DNA of 64,000 nt from Paucimonas sp. (lineage in GTDB: Bacteria; Pseudomonadota; Gammaproteobacteria; Pseudomonadales; Pseudomonadaceae). Both the position numbers and the translations under genes were made by a program. Below, one piece after another: positions 42,112 through 51,692 of this stretch (position 1 is its first letter; each line of letters starts with the position of its first letter). The notes below the pieces were generated by a model that searched no databases, had not been told where the DNA came from, and worked only from the letters and a program-made list of their open reading frames with translations. Location: contig JAIRVG010000055.1 of NCBI GenBank assembly GCA_031253995.1, positions 1 through 64,000 on the forward strand, given 5' to 3'.

Positions 42112-43014
42112 ATGACGCGTCCTGCCGATATCCCCGCCGACTTTGCCCCGCCCCGCGTTCGTCCGGCGGACCGCCTGGGCTTTACCCTGTTCGTGGCGGC
42201 GCTGCTGCACCTGGCGCTGATCCTCGGGGTGGGCTTCAGCATGGCCAAGCCGGAAGAGATCCGCCGCACCATGGAAATCACCCTGGCCACCTTCAAGAGC
42301 GAGGTGAAGCCCAGGCAGGCCGATTTCCTCGCCCAGGAAAACCAGCAAGGCAGCGGCACCCTGGACAAGGCGGAAGTACCGAAGACCACCGAGGTCGCGC
42401 CGTTCCAGGACAGCAAGGTGAACAAGGTCACGCCGCCACCGGTATCGCGCAAGGAAGAGGTGCCACCGCCGCCGGCCAAGGCCGCGGTCACTACCGTCGC
42501 GCCGAAGCCGCAGAAAGTGCAGCCGGCGCCCAAGGAAACCAAGCCGCAACAGGCGCCGAAGGCCCAGACCCCGGATTTCGACAGCTCGCAGCTGTCCGAC
42601 CAGATCGCCAGCCTCGAAGCCGAACTGGCCAACGAACAGCAGCTCTACGCCAAGCGCCCGCGCATCCACCGCCTCAGCGCCGCCTCGACCATGCGCGACA
42701 AGGGCGCCTGGTACAAGGACGAGTGGCGCAAGAAGGTCGAGCGCATCGGCAACCTCAACTACCCCGACGAAGCCCGCCGCCAGCAGATCTACGGCAGCCT
42801 GCGACTGATGGTCTCGATCAACCGCGACGGTTCGCTGTACGAAGTGCTGGTGCTGGAGTCGTCCGGCCAGCCGCTGCTGGACCAGGCGGCGCAGCGCATC
42901 GTGCGCCTGGCCGCGCCTTTCGCGCCGTTCACGGGCGACCTGTCGGACATCGACCGGCTGGAAATCATCCGTACCTGGCGTTTTGCCCGGGGCGACCGCC
43001 TGTCCAGCAATTAA
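42112..43014 (+). CDS. tonB: TonB-family energy transducer (TonB3-like)
   Basis: 300 residues. One N-terminal membrane helix (FVAALLHLALILGVGFSMA), then a Pro/Lys-rich linker of about 100 residues and a C-terminal TonB domain (YPDEARRQQIYGSLRLMVSI). TonB transfers proton-motive energy to outer-membrane receptors. ExbBD genes are absent nearby. The position next to the pil-chp cluster matches P. aeruginosa tonB3 (PA0406), reported to be needed for twitching motility. Confidence 0.88.
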   Translation: MTRPADIPADFAPPRVRPADRLGFTLFVAALLHLALILGVGFSMAKPEEIRRTMEITLATFKSEVKPRQADFLAQENQQGSGTLDKAEVPKTTEVAPFQDSKVNKVTPPPVSRKEEVPPPPAKAAVTTVAPKPQKVQPAPKETKPQQAPKAQTPDFDSSQLSDQIASLEAELANEQQLYAKRPRIHRLSAASTMRDKGAWYKDEWRKKVERIGNLNYPDEARRQQIYGSLRLMVSINRDGSLYEVLVLESSGQPLLDQAAQRIVRLAAPFAPFTGDLSDIDRLEIIRTWRFARGDRLSSN

Positions 43015-43062
43015 CGACAGCGCAGCTTGTCAGCCCGCCGCCTCACCGCCACACTACCGGGT

Positions 43063-43632
43063 ATGAAAAATTTCAGCCCGAGCTACCTCAAGCATCAGTT
43101 CCTGATCGCCATGCCGCACATGGCGGACCCGAACTTTGCCCAGACCCTCACCTACATCGTCGAGCACAATGCCAACGGTGCCATGGGCCTGGTGGTCAAC
43201 CGTCCGCAGGAACTGAACCTGGCCGACATCCTCGAACAGCTGCGCCCCGAGGAAGAACCGTCGCCGTCCAGCCTGAACGTGCCGATCTACATCGGCGGGC
43301 CGGTGCAGACCGACCGCGGTTTCGTCCTGCACACCAATGAAAAGGCCTACCAGGCCACCATCCAGCTCGACGACCTGGCGCTCTCCACCTCGCAGGACGT
43401 GCTGTTCGCCATCGCCAACGGCAACGGCCCCCGGCACAGCCTGATCACCCTCGGCTACGCCGGCTGGGAGGCCGGGCAACTGGAGGCCGAACTGGCCGAC
43501 AACGCCTGGCTGAACTGCCCGTTCGACCCCGAGATCATCTTCGGCATGGCCACCGAGCTGCGCCTCGATGCCGCCGCCGCGCGCCTGGGCATCAACCTGC
43601 ACCTGCTGACCAGCCAGGCGGGGCACGCCTGA
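43063..43632 (+). CDS. algH: AlgH/YqgE-family protein
   Basis: 189 residues, identical in length to P. aeruginosa AlgH. Features are YLKHQFLIAMPHMADPNFAQ, GAMGLVVNRP and GGPVQTDRGFVLH. The family has a known fold but no settled biochemical role; AlgH was linked to alginate regulation. The frame opens 12 codons earlier, but ATG 43063 gives the conserved start. Its TGA shares a base with the ruvX ATG, so translation is coupled. Confidence 0.92.
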   Translation: MKNFSPSYLKHQFLIAMPHMADPNFAQTLTYIVEHNANGAMGLVVNRPQELNLADILEQLRPEEEPSPSSLNVPIYIGGPVQTDRGFVLHTNEKAYQATIQLDDLALSTSQDVLFAIANGNGPRHSLITLGYAGWEAGQLEAELADNAWLNCPFDPEIIFGMATELRLDAAAARLGINLHLLTSQAGHA

Positions 43633-44063
43633 TGGCCGAGCTTCGTCTGCTGCTGGGTTTCGACTACGGCAGCAAGCAGATCGGCGTCGCCGTCGGCCAG
43701 GTCATCACCGGCCAGGCCCGCGAGCTGTGCACGCTCAAGGCGCAGAACGGCGTGCCGGACTGGAACCAGGTGGAAAAGCTGATCAAGGAATGGAAGCCCG
43801 ACGCCCTGGTTGTCGGCCTGCCGCTGAACATGGACGGCACCCCCAGCGAAATGAGCGACCGCGCCGAAAAGTTCGCCCGCCGCCTGAACGGCCGCTTCAA
43901 CCTGCCGGTACACACCCACGACGAACGCCTGACCACCTTCGAGGCCAAGGGCGAGCGCATGGCCCGTGGCGGCCAGCGTGGCAGCTATCGCGACAACCCG
44001 GTGGACGCCATCGCCGCCGCCCTGCTCCTGCAAGGCTGGCTGGAGGCCAATACCGCGTCGTAA
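43632..44063 (+). CDS. ruvX: Holliday junction resolvase-like protein YqgF
   Basis: 143 residues. An RNase H-like core: LLGFDYGSKQIGVAVGQ with the first acidic residue, then VVGLPLNMDGTPSEMS and VHTHDERLTTFEA. YqgF/RuvX nucleases act on RNA or Holliday junctions and affect rRNA processing. It overlaps algH by one base. Confidence 0.93.
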   Translation: MAELRLLLGFDYGSKQIGVAVGQVITGQARELCTLKAQNGVPDWNQVEKLIKEWKPDALVVGLPLNMDGTPSEMSDRAEKFARRLNGRFNLPVHTHDERLTTFEAKGERMARGGQRGSYRDNPVDAIAAALLLQGWLEANTAS

Positions 44064-44125
44064 TCCCCCGAATCTTTGGTTTCAAGTCGGGCCAGCCCAC
44101 TGCCCCGGCGTTTTGAGGAGCAAGC

Positions 44126-44644
44126 ATGAGCCTACCCAATCCCGCCGACCTGATCCGGCAGATGGCCGTCGATCTTCGCGCCCATCTGAGCCGCCGCACC
44201 ATCGCCGAACCGCGTTTCATCGGTATCCGTACCGGTGGCGTCTGGGTGGCCCAGGCGCTGCTGGACGAACTGGGCAACGACAGCGCCCTCGGCACCCTCG
44301 ACGTGTCCTTCTACCGCGACGACTTCAGCCAGAACGGCCTGCACCCGCAGGTGCGCCCCTCGGAGCTGCCGTTCGAGATCGAAGGCCAGCACCTGGTGCT
44401 GGTGGACGACGTGCTGATGAGCGGCCGGACCATCCGCGCCGCCCTCAACGAACTGTTCGACTATGGCCGCCCGGCCAGCGTGACCCTGGTGTGCCTGCTC
44501 GACCTCGATGCCGGTGAACTGCCGATCCGTCCCAATGTTGTTGGCGCGACCCTGTCGCTGGCCCCCCATGAACGGGTAAAATTGCTCGGCCCCGCGCCGC
44601 TCGTCCTGGAGCGCCAGGACCTCGCCTCCGCTTCCGCCCTTTAA
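44126..44644 (+). CDS. pyrR: PyrR-type phosphoribosyltransferase/regulator
   Basis: 172 residues with the PRPP loop [19 protein letters not shown]. PyrR proteins convert uracil to UMP and, in Gram-positives, attenuate pyr operons by RNA binding. In pseudomonads pyrR sits before pyrB and is thought to take part in pyrimidine control. I see no classical attenuator in the 62-bp gap before it. It is followed 12 bp later by pyrB. Confidence 0.9.
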   Translation: MSLPNPADLIRQMAVDLRAHLSRRTIAEPRFIGIRTGGVWVAQALLDELGNDSALGTLDVSFYRDDFSQNGLHPQVRPSELPFEIEGQHLVLVDDVLMSGRTIRAALNELFDYGRPASVTLVCLLDLDAGELPIRPNVVGATLSLAPHERVKLLGPAPLVLERQDLASASAL

Positions 44645-44656
44645 GAGTCCCCCGCG

Positions 44657-45661
44657 ATGACGCCAATCGACGCCAAGCGCCCGCTGCAGCTCAACGATCA
44701 GGGCCAGCTGCGCCATTTCCTCTCGCTCGACGGCCTGCCCCGCGAGCTGCTCACCGAAATCCTCGACACCGCCGACTCGTTCCTCGAAGTCGGCGCCCGG
44801 GCGGTGAAGAAAGTCCCGTTGCTGCGCGGCAAGACCGTGTGCAACGTGTTCTTCGAGAACTCCACCCGTACCCGCACCACCTTCGAACTGGCCGCCCAGC
44901 GCCTGTCGGCGGACGTGATCACCCTGAACGTGTCGACCTCCTCGACCAGCAAGGGCGAGACCCTGTTCGACACCCTGCGCAACCTCGAAGCCATGGCCGC
45001 CGACATGTTCGTGGTGCGCCACGCCGACTCCGGCGCCGCGCACTTCATCGCCGAGCACGTGTGCCCGGACGTGGCGATCATCAACGGCGGCGACGGCCGC
45101 CACGCCCACCCGACCCAGGGCATGCTCGACATGCTGACCATCCGTCGCCACAAGGGCGGCTTCGAGAACCTCTCGGTGGCCATCGTCGGCGACATCCTGC
45201 ACTCGCGGGTGGCGCGCTCGAACATGCTGGCGCTCAAGGCCCTCGGCTGCCCGGACATCCGCGTGATCGGCCCGAAAACCCTGCTGCCGGTGGGTATCGA
45301 GCAGTACGGGGTGAAGGTCTACACCGACCTGGCCCAGGGCCTGAAGGACGTCGACGTGGTGATCATGCTGCGCCTGCAGCGCGAGCGCATGGCCGGCGGC
45401 CTGCTGCCCAGCGAGGGTGAGTTCTACCGCCTGTTCGGCCTGACCACCGCGCGCCTGGCCGGCGCCAAGCCGGACGCCATCGTCATGCACCCGGGGCCGA
45501 TCAACCGCGGCGTGGAGATCGAGTCGGCGGTGGCCGACGGCGCCCACTCGGTGATCCTCAACCAGGTCACCTACGGCATCGCCGTGCGCATGGCGGTACT
45601 GTCCATGGCCATGAGCGGGCAGAACGCCCAACGTCAATTCGAGCAGGAGAACGCCCAGTGA
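44657..45661 (+). CDS. pyrB: Aspartate carbamoyltransferase catalytic subunit
   Basis: 334 residues. It condenses carbamoyl phosphate and aspartate, the first committed step of pyrimidine synthesis. The signature [15 protein letters not shown] and the HPTQGMLDM aspartate site are intact. In Pseudomonas the active enzyme is a dodecamer with the PyrC' protein encoded next. Start GTG/ATG choice is clear; its stop overlaps the pyrC' start by four bases. Confidence 0.96.
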   Translation: MTPIDAKRPLQLNDQGQLRHFLSLDGLPRELLTEILDTADSFLEVGARAVKKVPLLRGKTVCNVFFENSTRTRTTFELAAQRLSADVITLNVSTSSTSKGETLFDTLRNLEAMAADMFVVRHADSGAAHFIAEHVCPDVAIINGGDGRHAHPTQGMLDMLTIRRHKGGFENLSVAIVGDILHSRVARSNMLALKALGCPDIRVIGPKTLLPVGIEQYGVKVYTDLAQGLKDVDVVIMLRLQRERMAGGLLPSEGEFYRLFGLTTARLAGAKPDAIVMHPGPINRGVEIESAVADGAHSVILNQVTYGIAVRMAVLSMAMSGQNAQRQFEQENAQ

Positions 45662-46929
45662 CCCTCAGCATCCTCGGCGCCCGGGTCATCGACCCCAACA
45701 GCGGCCTGGACCAGGTCACCGACCTGCACATCGACGCCGGCAAGATCGCCGCCATCGGCGCCGCGCCCGCCGGCTTCAAGGCCCTGCGCACCCTCGACGG
45801 CAACGGTCTGGTGGTCGCGCCGGGCCTGGTCGACCTCAGCGTCGCCCTGCGCGAGCCGGGCTACAGCCGCAAGGGCACCATCGCCAGCGAAACCCGCGCC
45901 GCCGCCGCCGGTGGCGTCACCAGCCTGTGCTGCCCGCCGCGCACCAAACCGGTGCTGGACACCTCGGCAGTGGCCGAACTGATCCTCGACCGCGCCCGCG
46001 AAGCCGGCCATGCCAAGGTGTTCCCGATCGGCGCCCTGAGCAAGGGCCTGGAAGGCGAGCAACTGGCCGAGCTGGTGGCCCTGCGCGACACCGGCTGCGT
46101 GGCCTTCGGCAACGGCCTGGAAAGCTTCCGCAACACCCGCACCCTGGCCCGGGCGCTGGAATACGCGGCCACCTTCGACCTGACCGTGGTGTTCCACTCC
46201 CAGGACCGTGACCTGGCCGCCGGCGGCCTGGCCCACGAAGGCGCCATGGCCAGCTTCCTCGGCCTGCCGGGTATCCCGGAGACTGCGGAAACCGTGGCCC
46301 TGGCCCGTGACCTGCTGCTGGTCGAACAGACCGGCGTGCGCGCCCACTTCAGCCAGCTGACCAGCGCCCGCGGCGCGCAGCTGATCGCCCAGGCCCAGGC
46401 CCGTGGCCTGCCGGTGACTGCCGATGTGGCGCTGTACCAGCTGATCCTCACCGACGAGGCGCTGGTGGACTTCTCCAGCCTGTACCACGTGCAACCGCCG
46501 CTACGCACCCGCGCCGACCGCGACGGCCTGCGCGAGGCGGTGAAGTCGGGCGTGATCCAGGCGATCTCCAGCCACCACCAGCCGCACGAGCGGGACGCCA
46601 AGCTGGCGCCGTTCGGTGCTACCGAGCCGGGCATCAGCAGTGTCGAAGTATTGCTGCCGCTGGCCCTGACCCTGGTGGAAGACGGCCTGCTCGACCTGCC
46701 GACCCTGCTCAAGCGCCTGTCCGCCGGTCCGGCCGCGGCCATGCGCCTGCCGGTGGGTGAACTGCGGGTCGGCGCGGCTGCCGACCTGGTGCTGTTCGAT
46801 CCGAAGGCGTCCACCGTGGCAGGCGAGCAATGGCGTTCGAAGGGCGACAACTGCCCGTTCATCGGCCACTGCCTGCCGGGTGCGGTGCGATACACCGTGG
46901 TGGACGGCCACATCAGCCACGAGGGCTGA
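45658..46929 (+). CDS. pyrC': Dihydroorotase-like PyrC' (inactive, ATCase assembly partner)
   Basis: 423 residues of the type I dihydroorotase fold. The zinc motif of active enzymes, D-x-H-x-H-x-R-x-P-G, reads [10 protein letters not shown] here, with Ser61 and Ala63 in place of the two histidines, so a metal cannot bind normally. This matches pyrC' of Pseudomonas, described as catalytically dead but required for ATCase assembly. GTG start overlaps the pyrB stop (GTGA), giving coupled translation. A true dihydroorotase must lie elsewhere. Confidence 0.93.
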   Translation: MTLSILGARVIDPNSGLDQVTDLHIDAGKIAAIGAAPAGFKALRTLDGNGLVVAPGLVDLSVALREPGYSRKGTIASETRAAAAGGVTSLCCPPRTKPVLDTSAVAELILDRAREAGHAKVFPIGALSKGLEGEQLAELVALRDTGCVAFGNGLESFRNTRTLARALEYAATFDLTVVFHSQDRDLAAGGLAHEGAMASFLGLPGIPETAETVALARDLLLVEQTGVRAHFSQLTSARGAQLIAQAQARGLPVTADVALYQLILTDEALVDFSSLYHVQPPLRTRADRDGLREAVKSGVIQAISSHHQPHERDAKLAPFGATEPGISSVEVLLPLALTLVEDGLLDLPTLLKRLSAGPAAAMRLPVGELRVGAAADLVLFDPKASTVAGEQWRSKGDNCPFIGHCLPGAVRYTVVDGHISHEG

Positions 46930-46941
46930 GACTCCAAAAGC

Positions 46942-47023
46942 ATCGCTGGCAAGCCAGCTCCCACAGGTTCACTGCAAGGCTCAGGCCTGAGGTGATCCCT
47001 GTGGGAGCTGGCTTGCCAGCGAT
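46942..47023. repeat. REP doublet with perfect 25-bp arms
   Basis: Bases 46942-46966 and 46999-47023 are exact complements (core ATCGCTGGCAAGCCAGCTCC). The loop of 32 bases contains a further small palindrome, CTCAGGCCTGAG. It follows the pyrC' stop and precedes the hslV promoter, insulating the two units. Confidence 0.9.
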
Positions 47024-47071
47024 TGGGGACACCGCGGTCTCCGACCAAGGTCGCACCACCCGTCCGCCAAG

Positions 47072-47099
47072 GTTGAAATCCTTCCCCGCACCCCCATAT
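47072..47099 (+). promoter_or_regulatory. Heat-shock (RpoH) promoter of hslVU
   Basis: GTTGAAA (47072-47078), 13 bases, then CCCCATAT (47092-47099), a close match to the sigma-32 consensus CTTGAAA-N11-16-CCCCATNT. It lies 45 bases before the TTG start of hslV. Heat-shock control of HslVU is known in other bacteria. Confidence 0.8.
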
Positions 47100-47143
47100 G
47101 AGTCTGCACAGGCATTTTCGCCCCGCTGCGTGGAGACTCTCCC

Positions 47144-47674
47144 TTGACCACCATCGTTTCTGTTCGTCGCCACGGCAAAGTCGTCATGGGCGGCGACGGC
47201 CAGGTTTCCCTCGGCAACACCGTGATGAAAGGCAACGCCAAGAAGGTCCGTCGCCTGTACCACGGCCAGGTCATCGCCGGCTTCGCCGGTGCCACCGCCG
47301 ACGCCTTCACCCTCTTCGAACGCTTCGAAGGCCAACTGGAAAAACACCAGGGCCACCTGATCCGTGCCGCCGTCGAGCTGGCCAAGGAATGGCGTACCGA
47401 CCGCTCCCTGAGCCGCCTGGAAGCCATGCTGGCCGTCGCCAACAAGGACGCCTCGCTGATCATCACCGGCAACGGCGACGTGGTCGAACCCGAAGACGGC
47501 CTGATCGCCATGGGCTCCGGTGGCGCCTTCGCCCAGGCCGCAGCCCGCGCCCTGCTGAACAAGACCGACCTGTCGGCCCGGGAAATCGCCGAGACCGCCC
47601 TGAACATCGCCGGTGACATCTGCGTGTTCACCAACCACAACCTGACCATCGAGGAGCAGGACCTGGCCGAGTGA
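47144..47674 (+). CDS. hslV: ATP-dependent protease subunit HslV
   Basis: 176 residues. The initial Met is removed to expose Thr2 ([20 protein letters not shown]), the proteasome-type nucleophile. It forms two stacked hexameric rings that bind HslU. The start is TTG with GGAG upstream, because no ATG gives the conserved N-terminus. The following hslU is 76 bp away and cotranscribed. Confidence 0.95.
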   Translation: MTTIVSVRRHGKVVMGGDGQVSLGNTVMKGNAKKVRRLYHGQVIAGFAGATADAFTLFERFEGQLEKHQGHLIRAAVELAKEWRTDRSLSRLEAMLAVANKDASLIITGNGDVVEPEDGLIAMGSGGAFAQAAARALLNKTDLSAREIAETALNIAGDICVFTNHNLTIEEQDLAE

Positions 47675-47750
47675 TTCAGCTGTTCTGGCGCCCGGATACA
47701 CCGCCGGGCTTTTCCACGCTGAATCCACCGCCACGGGACCACCACATACC

Positions 47751-49088
47751 ATGTCCATGACCCCCCGCGAGATCGTCCACGAACTCAACCGCCACATCAT
47801 CGGCCAGGACGACGCCAAGCGCGCCGTCGCCATCGCCCTGCGCAACCGCTGGCGGCGCATGCAGCTCCCCGCCGAGCTGCGCGCCGAAGTGACGCCGAAG
47901 AACATCCTGATGATCGGCCCTACCGGCGTCGGCAAGACCGAAATCGCCCGCCGCCTGGCCAAGCTGGCCAACGCGCCGTTCATCAAGGTCGAAGCGACCA
48001 AGTTCACCGAGGTCGGCTACGTCGGCCGTGACGTCGAGTCGATCATCCGCGACCTCGCCGATGCCGCGATCAAGATGCTCCGCGAGCAGGAAATGGTCCG
48101 CGTGCGCCACCGCGCCGAGGACGCCGCCGAGGACCGCATCCTCGACGCCCTGCTGCCACCGGCCCGCGCCGGCTTCAACGAAGACCCGGCCCCGACCCAG
48201 GACTCCAACACCCGCCAGCTGTTCCGCAAGCGCCTGCGCGAAGGCCAGCTGGACGACAAGGAAATCGAGATCGAAGTGGCCGAAGCCATGGGCGTCGACA
48301 TTTCCGCGCCGCCGGGCATGGAAGAAATGACCAACCAGCTGCAGAACCTGTTCGCCAACATGGGCAAGGGCAAGCGCAAGAGCCGCAAGCTCAAGGTCAA
48401 GGAAGCGCTCAAGCTGGTGCGTGACGAGGAAGCCGGACGCCTGGTCAACGAGGAAGAACTCAAGGCCAAGGCCCTGGAAGCGGTCGAGCAGCACGGCATC
48501 GTGTTCATCGACGAGATCGACAAGGTAGCCAAGCGCGGCAACGTCGGCGGCGCCGATGTCTCCCGTGAAGGCGTGCAGCGCGACCTGCTGCCGCTGATCG
48601 AAGGCTGCACCGTCAACACCAAGCTGGGCATGGTCAAGACCGACCACATCCTGTTCATCGCTTCCGGCGCGTTCCACCTGAGCAAGCCGAGCGACCTGGT
48701 ACCCGAGCTGCAAGGCCGCCTGCCGATCCGCGTCGAACTCAAGGCACTGAGCCCGGAAGACTTCGAGCGCATCCTGAGCGAGCCGCACGCGTCGCTGACC
48801 CTGCAATACAGCGAGCTGCTGAAGACCGAAGGCCTGAACATCGAGTTCGTCCCCGAAGGCATCAAGCGCCTGGCCGAGATCGCCTGGCAGGTCAACGAGA
48901 AGACCGAGAACATCGGTGCCCGTCGCCTGCACACCCTGCTCGAACGCCTGCTCGAAGAGGTGTCGTTCAGCGCCGGCGACCTGGCAAGCAGCCAGAGCGA
49001 AGCGCCGATCCGCATCGACGCCGAGTACGTCAACAGCCACCTCGGCGAACTGGCCCAGAACGAAGACCTGTCGCGCTACATCCTCTAA
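47751..49088 (+). CDS. hslU: HslU, ATPase subunit of the HslVU protease
   Basis: 445 residues of the AAA+ Clp/Hsp100 family. N-terminal [20 protein letters not shown], Walker [30 protein letters not shown] and Walker B FIDEID are all seen; the C-terminal [18 protein letters not shown] sensor region ends near the HslV-docking tail LSRYIL. It unfolds substrates for HslV. Confidence 0.96.
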   Translation: MSMTPREIVHELNRHIIGQDDAKRAVAIALRNRWRRMQLPAELRAEVTPKNILMIGPTGVGKTEIARRLAKLANAPFIKVEATKFTEVGYVGRDVESIIRDLADAAIKMLREQEMVRVRHRAEDAAEDRILDALLPPARAGFNEDPAPTQDSNTRQLFRKRLREGQLDDKEIEIEVAEAMGVDISAPPGMEEMTNQLQNLFANMGKGKRKSRKLKVKEALKLVRDEEAGRLVNEEELKAKALEAVEQHGIVFIDEIDKVAKRGNVGGADVSREGVQRDLLPLIEGCTVNTKLGMVKTDHILFIASGAFHLSKPSDLVPELQGRLPIRVELKALSPEDFERILSEPHASLTLQYSELLKTEGLNIEFVPEGIKRLAEIAWQVNEKTENIGARRLHTLLERLLEEVSFSAGDLASSQSEAPIRIDAEYVNSHLGELAQNEDLSRYIL

Positions 49089-49089
49089 C

Positions 49090-49215
49090 CAGCGGCAAGC
49101 TTCAAGCCGCAAGCTGCAAGCGACCTCGTCGCCTTGCAGCTTGCGGTTCTTTCAGGAGAGCAGCAAACGCAAGCTCGACACCGGCCTCTTGCAGCTTGTA
49201 GCTTGAAGCTTGAAG
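49090..49215 (+). terminator. AAGCTTCAAG-family repeat copy E with terminator hairpin
   Basis: A near-perfect stem, CCGCAAGCTGCAAGCGAC against GTCGCCTTGCAGCTTGCGG with a 3-base loop (49107-49146), is followed by TTCTTTC. Further AAGCTTGAAGC units run to 49215. The first hairpin should end the hslVU transcript, 18 bp past the stop. Confidence 0.75.
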
Positions 49216-49233
49216 CCAAGGAGCCCCGTCGAA

Positions 49234-49611
49234 ATGCACCGCCTGCCCACCGCCATCAACCTGCACAAAGCCTCGAAGACACTGAGCCTCAGCTACGGTC
49301 CCGACGAGGTCTACACCCTCCCCGCCGAATTCCTCCGCGTCCATTCGCCGTCTGCCGAAGTGCAGGGCCACGGCAATCCGATCCTGCAATTTGGCAAGAT
49401 CGGCGTAGGCCTGGACAAGATCGAACCCGCTGGCCAGTACGCACTGAAACTGAGCTTCGACGATGGCCACGACAGCGGCCTGTTCACCTGGGAATACCTC
49501 GAACAACTCTGCCTGCGCCAGGACGAACTGTGGGCCGAATACCTCAAGGATCTGGCGGCTGCCGGCAAATCCCGCGACCCGTCCGAGTCTGTCATCAAGC
49601 TGATGCTCTAG
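49234..49611 (+). CDS. DUF971 family protein
   Basis: 125 residues. The N-terminal half (LSLSYGPDEVYTLPAEFLRVHSP) and LKLSFDDGHDSGLFTWEYL match the DUF971 domain, also found at the N-terminus of gamma-butyrobetaine hydroxylases. The domain binds zinc in that context, though here I do not see the full Cys/His set. The role is unknown. ATG 49234 has AAGGAG upstream. It lies between hslU and the PHA locus, as in other pseudomonads. Confidence 0.85.
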   Translation: MHRLPTAINLHKASKTLSLSYGPDEVYTLPAEFLRVHSPSAEVQGHGNPILQFGKIGVGLDKIEPAGQYALKLSFDDGHDSGLFTWEYLEQLCLRQDELWAEYLKDLAAAGKSRDPSESVIKLML

Positions 49612-49954
49612 TCCGGCACTCTCCTGTTTTAGAGCGCATTTTCTAACCCGATCTGCTTGAATGCCTGCGGCACCGGCCAGCATGTGGCCGGCTTGCGCAT
49701 TGATGGAAAGTCGGGTAACCAATGGATCTGGCAGGTTCTCTGCATCCTTCTAGCAGAAGATGGGGAACGGACCGGTCGGTCGAGAACGCGAGCGAAAGCA
49801 GGCAGTCTTCACACGCGGCAACTACCCGCAAACGCTCACCGCTGCTCACCACCGGCCGCAGGATCGCAATTCGTTATCACTGGTCACCCGAGCAGCAGTA
49901 CCGGGCTTCCAACAGCCGGTCCGGTACTCGTCTCAGGACAACGGAGCGTCGTAG
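49612..49954 (+). promoter_or_regulatory. Promoter region of the phaC1 operon, with sigma-54 box
   Basis: This 343-bp gene-free stretch holds a sigma-54-like promoter at 49729-49745, TGGCAGGTTCTCTGCAT, with the invariant GG and GC exactly 10 bases apart. Upstream at about 49670-49692 is a short hairpin (CCGGCCA/TGGCCGG) with no clear U-tract. The leader from the sigma-54 site to the phaC1 start is about 200 bases. A sigma-54 promoter at this position was reported in P. aeruginosa. Confidence 0.6.
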
Positions 49955-51634
49955 ATGAGCAACAAGAGTAACGATGACCTGCAGCGCCAAGCCTCGGAAA
50001 ACACTCTGGGTCTGAACCCGGTCATAGGCTTGCGCCGCAAGGATTTGCTGACTTCTGCCCGCATGGTGCTGCGCCAGGCCATCCGGCAACCGCTGCACAG
50101 CGCCAAGCACGTCGCGCACTTCGGCATGGAGCTGAAGGACGTGATCTTCGGTAAATCCAGCCTGCAGCCGGAAAGCGACGACCGTCGCTTCAACGATCCG
50201 GCCTGGAGCCAGAACCCCCTGTACCGCCGCTACCTGCAGACCTACCTGGCCTGGCGCAAGGAGCTGCACGACTGGGTCGGCGACAGCAGCATGTCCGACA
50301 CCGATATCAGCCGCGCCCATTTCGTCATCAACCTGATGACCGAGGCCATGGCCCCGACCAACACCATGGCCAACCCGGCGGCGGTCAAGCGCTTCTTCGA
50401 GACCGGCGGCAAGAGCCTGCTCGACGGCCTGTCCAACCTGGCCAAGGACATGGTCAACAACGGTGGCATGCCGAGCCAGGTGAACATGGACGCCTTCGAG
50501 GTCGGCAAGAACCTCGGCACCAGCGAAGGCTCGGTGGTGTACCGCAACGACGTGCTCGAACTGATCCAGTACAGCCCCATCACCGAGCAGGTCCACGAAC
50601 GTCCGCTGCTGGTGGTGCCGCCGCAGATCAACAAGTTCTACGTGTTCGACCTCAGCCCGGAAAAGAGCCTGGCACGCTTCTGCCTGCGCTCCACCCAGCA
50701 GACCTTCATCATCAGCTGGCGCAACCCGACCAAGGCACAGCGCGAGTGGGGCCTGTCCACCTACATCGACGCGCTGAAGGAAGCGGTGGACGTGGTTCTG
50801 GAGATCACCGGCAGCGACGACCTGAACATGCTCGGCGCCTGCTCCGGCGGCATCACCTGCACCGCGCTGGTGGGCCATTACGCGGCGCTGGGCGAGCGCA
50901 AGGTGAATGCCCTGACCCTGCTGGTCAGCGTGCTCGACACCACCCTCGACACCCAGGTCGCCCTGTTCGTCGACGAGCAGACCCTGGAAGCCGCCAAGCG
51001 CCACTCCTACCAGGCCGGGGTCCTGGAAGGCCGCGACATGGCCAAGGTGTTCGCCTGGATGCGCCCCAACGACCTGATCTGGAACTACTGGGTCAACAAC
51101 TACCTGCTGGGCAACGAGCCGCCGGTGTTCGACATCCTGTTCTGGAACAACGACACCACGCGCCTGCCGGCCGCCTTCCACGGCGACCTGATCGAGATGT
51201 TCAAGAACAACCCGCTGACCCGGCCCAATGCCCTGGAAGTCTGCGGCACGCCGATCGACCTGAAGCAGGTGACCACCGACATCTTCTGCGTCGCCGGCAC
51301 CGCCGACCACATCACGCCGTGGCAGTCCTGCTACAAATCGGCGCAGCTGTTTGGTGGCAATGTGGAATTCCTGCTGTCCAACAGTGGACACATCCAGAGC
51401 ATCCTCAACCCGCCGGGCAACCCCAAGGCGCGCTACATGACCAGCAAGGAAATGCCCGTCGACGCCAACGACTGGCAGGAAAACTCCAACAAGCACACCG
51501 ACTCCTGGTGGCTGTACTGGCAGAACTGGCTGGGCGAGCGCTCCGGCGAGCTGAAGCCGGCCCCGGGCGTGCTTGGCAACAAGGCGTATCCGGCCGGCGA
51601 AGCGTCGCCGGGCACCTACGTCCACGAACGTTGA
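49955..51634 (+). CDS. phaC1: Class II PHA synthase PhaC1
   Basis: 559 residues. It polymerises 3-hydroxyacyl-CoA (C6-C14) into medium-chain-length PHA at the granule surface. The lipase-like box GACSGG places the nucleophile at Cys296, as in published PhaC1 proteins; the catalytic Asp and His fall in TADHITPW and SNSGHIQS. ATG 49955 follows GGAG. First gene of the phaC1-phaZ-phaC2-phaD operon. Confidence 0.96.
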   Translation: MSNKSNDDLQRQASENTLGLNPVIGLRRKDLLTSARMVLRQAIRQPLHSAKHVAHFGMELKDVIFGKSSLQPESDDRRFNDPAWSQNPLYRRYLQTYLAWRKELHDWVGDSSMSDTDISRAHFVINLMTEAMAPTNTMANPAAVKRFFETGGKSLLDGLSNLAKDMVNNGGMPSQVNMDAFEVGKNLGTSEGSVVYRNDVLELIQYSPITEQVHERPLLVVPPQINKFYVFDLSPEKSLARFCLRSTQQTFIISWRNPTKAQREWGLSTYIDALKEAVDVVLEITGSDDLNMLGACSGGITCTALVGHYAALGERKVNALTLLVSVLDTTLDTQVALFVDEQTLEAAKRHSYQAGVLEGRDMAKVFAWMRPNDLIWNYWVNNYLLGNEPPVFDILFWNNDTTRLPAAFHGDLIEMFKNNPLTRPNALEVCGTPIDLKQVTTDIFCVAGTADHITPWQSCYKSAQLFGGNVEFLLSNSGHIQSILNPPGNPKARYMTSKEMPVDANDWQENSNKHTDSWWLYWQNWLGERSGELKPAPGVLGNKAYPAGEASPGTYVHER

Positions 51635-51692
51635 AACCACCGCGCCGTCGGCCTGAAACCGGCGGCGCACCATTAGCCGACAGGGTCCGCGC

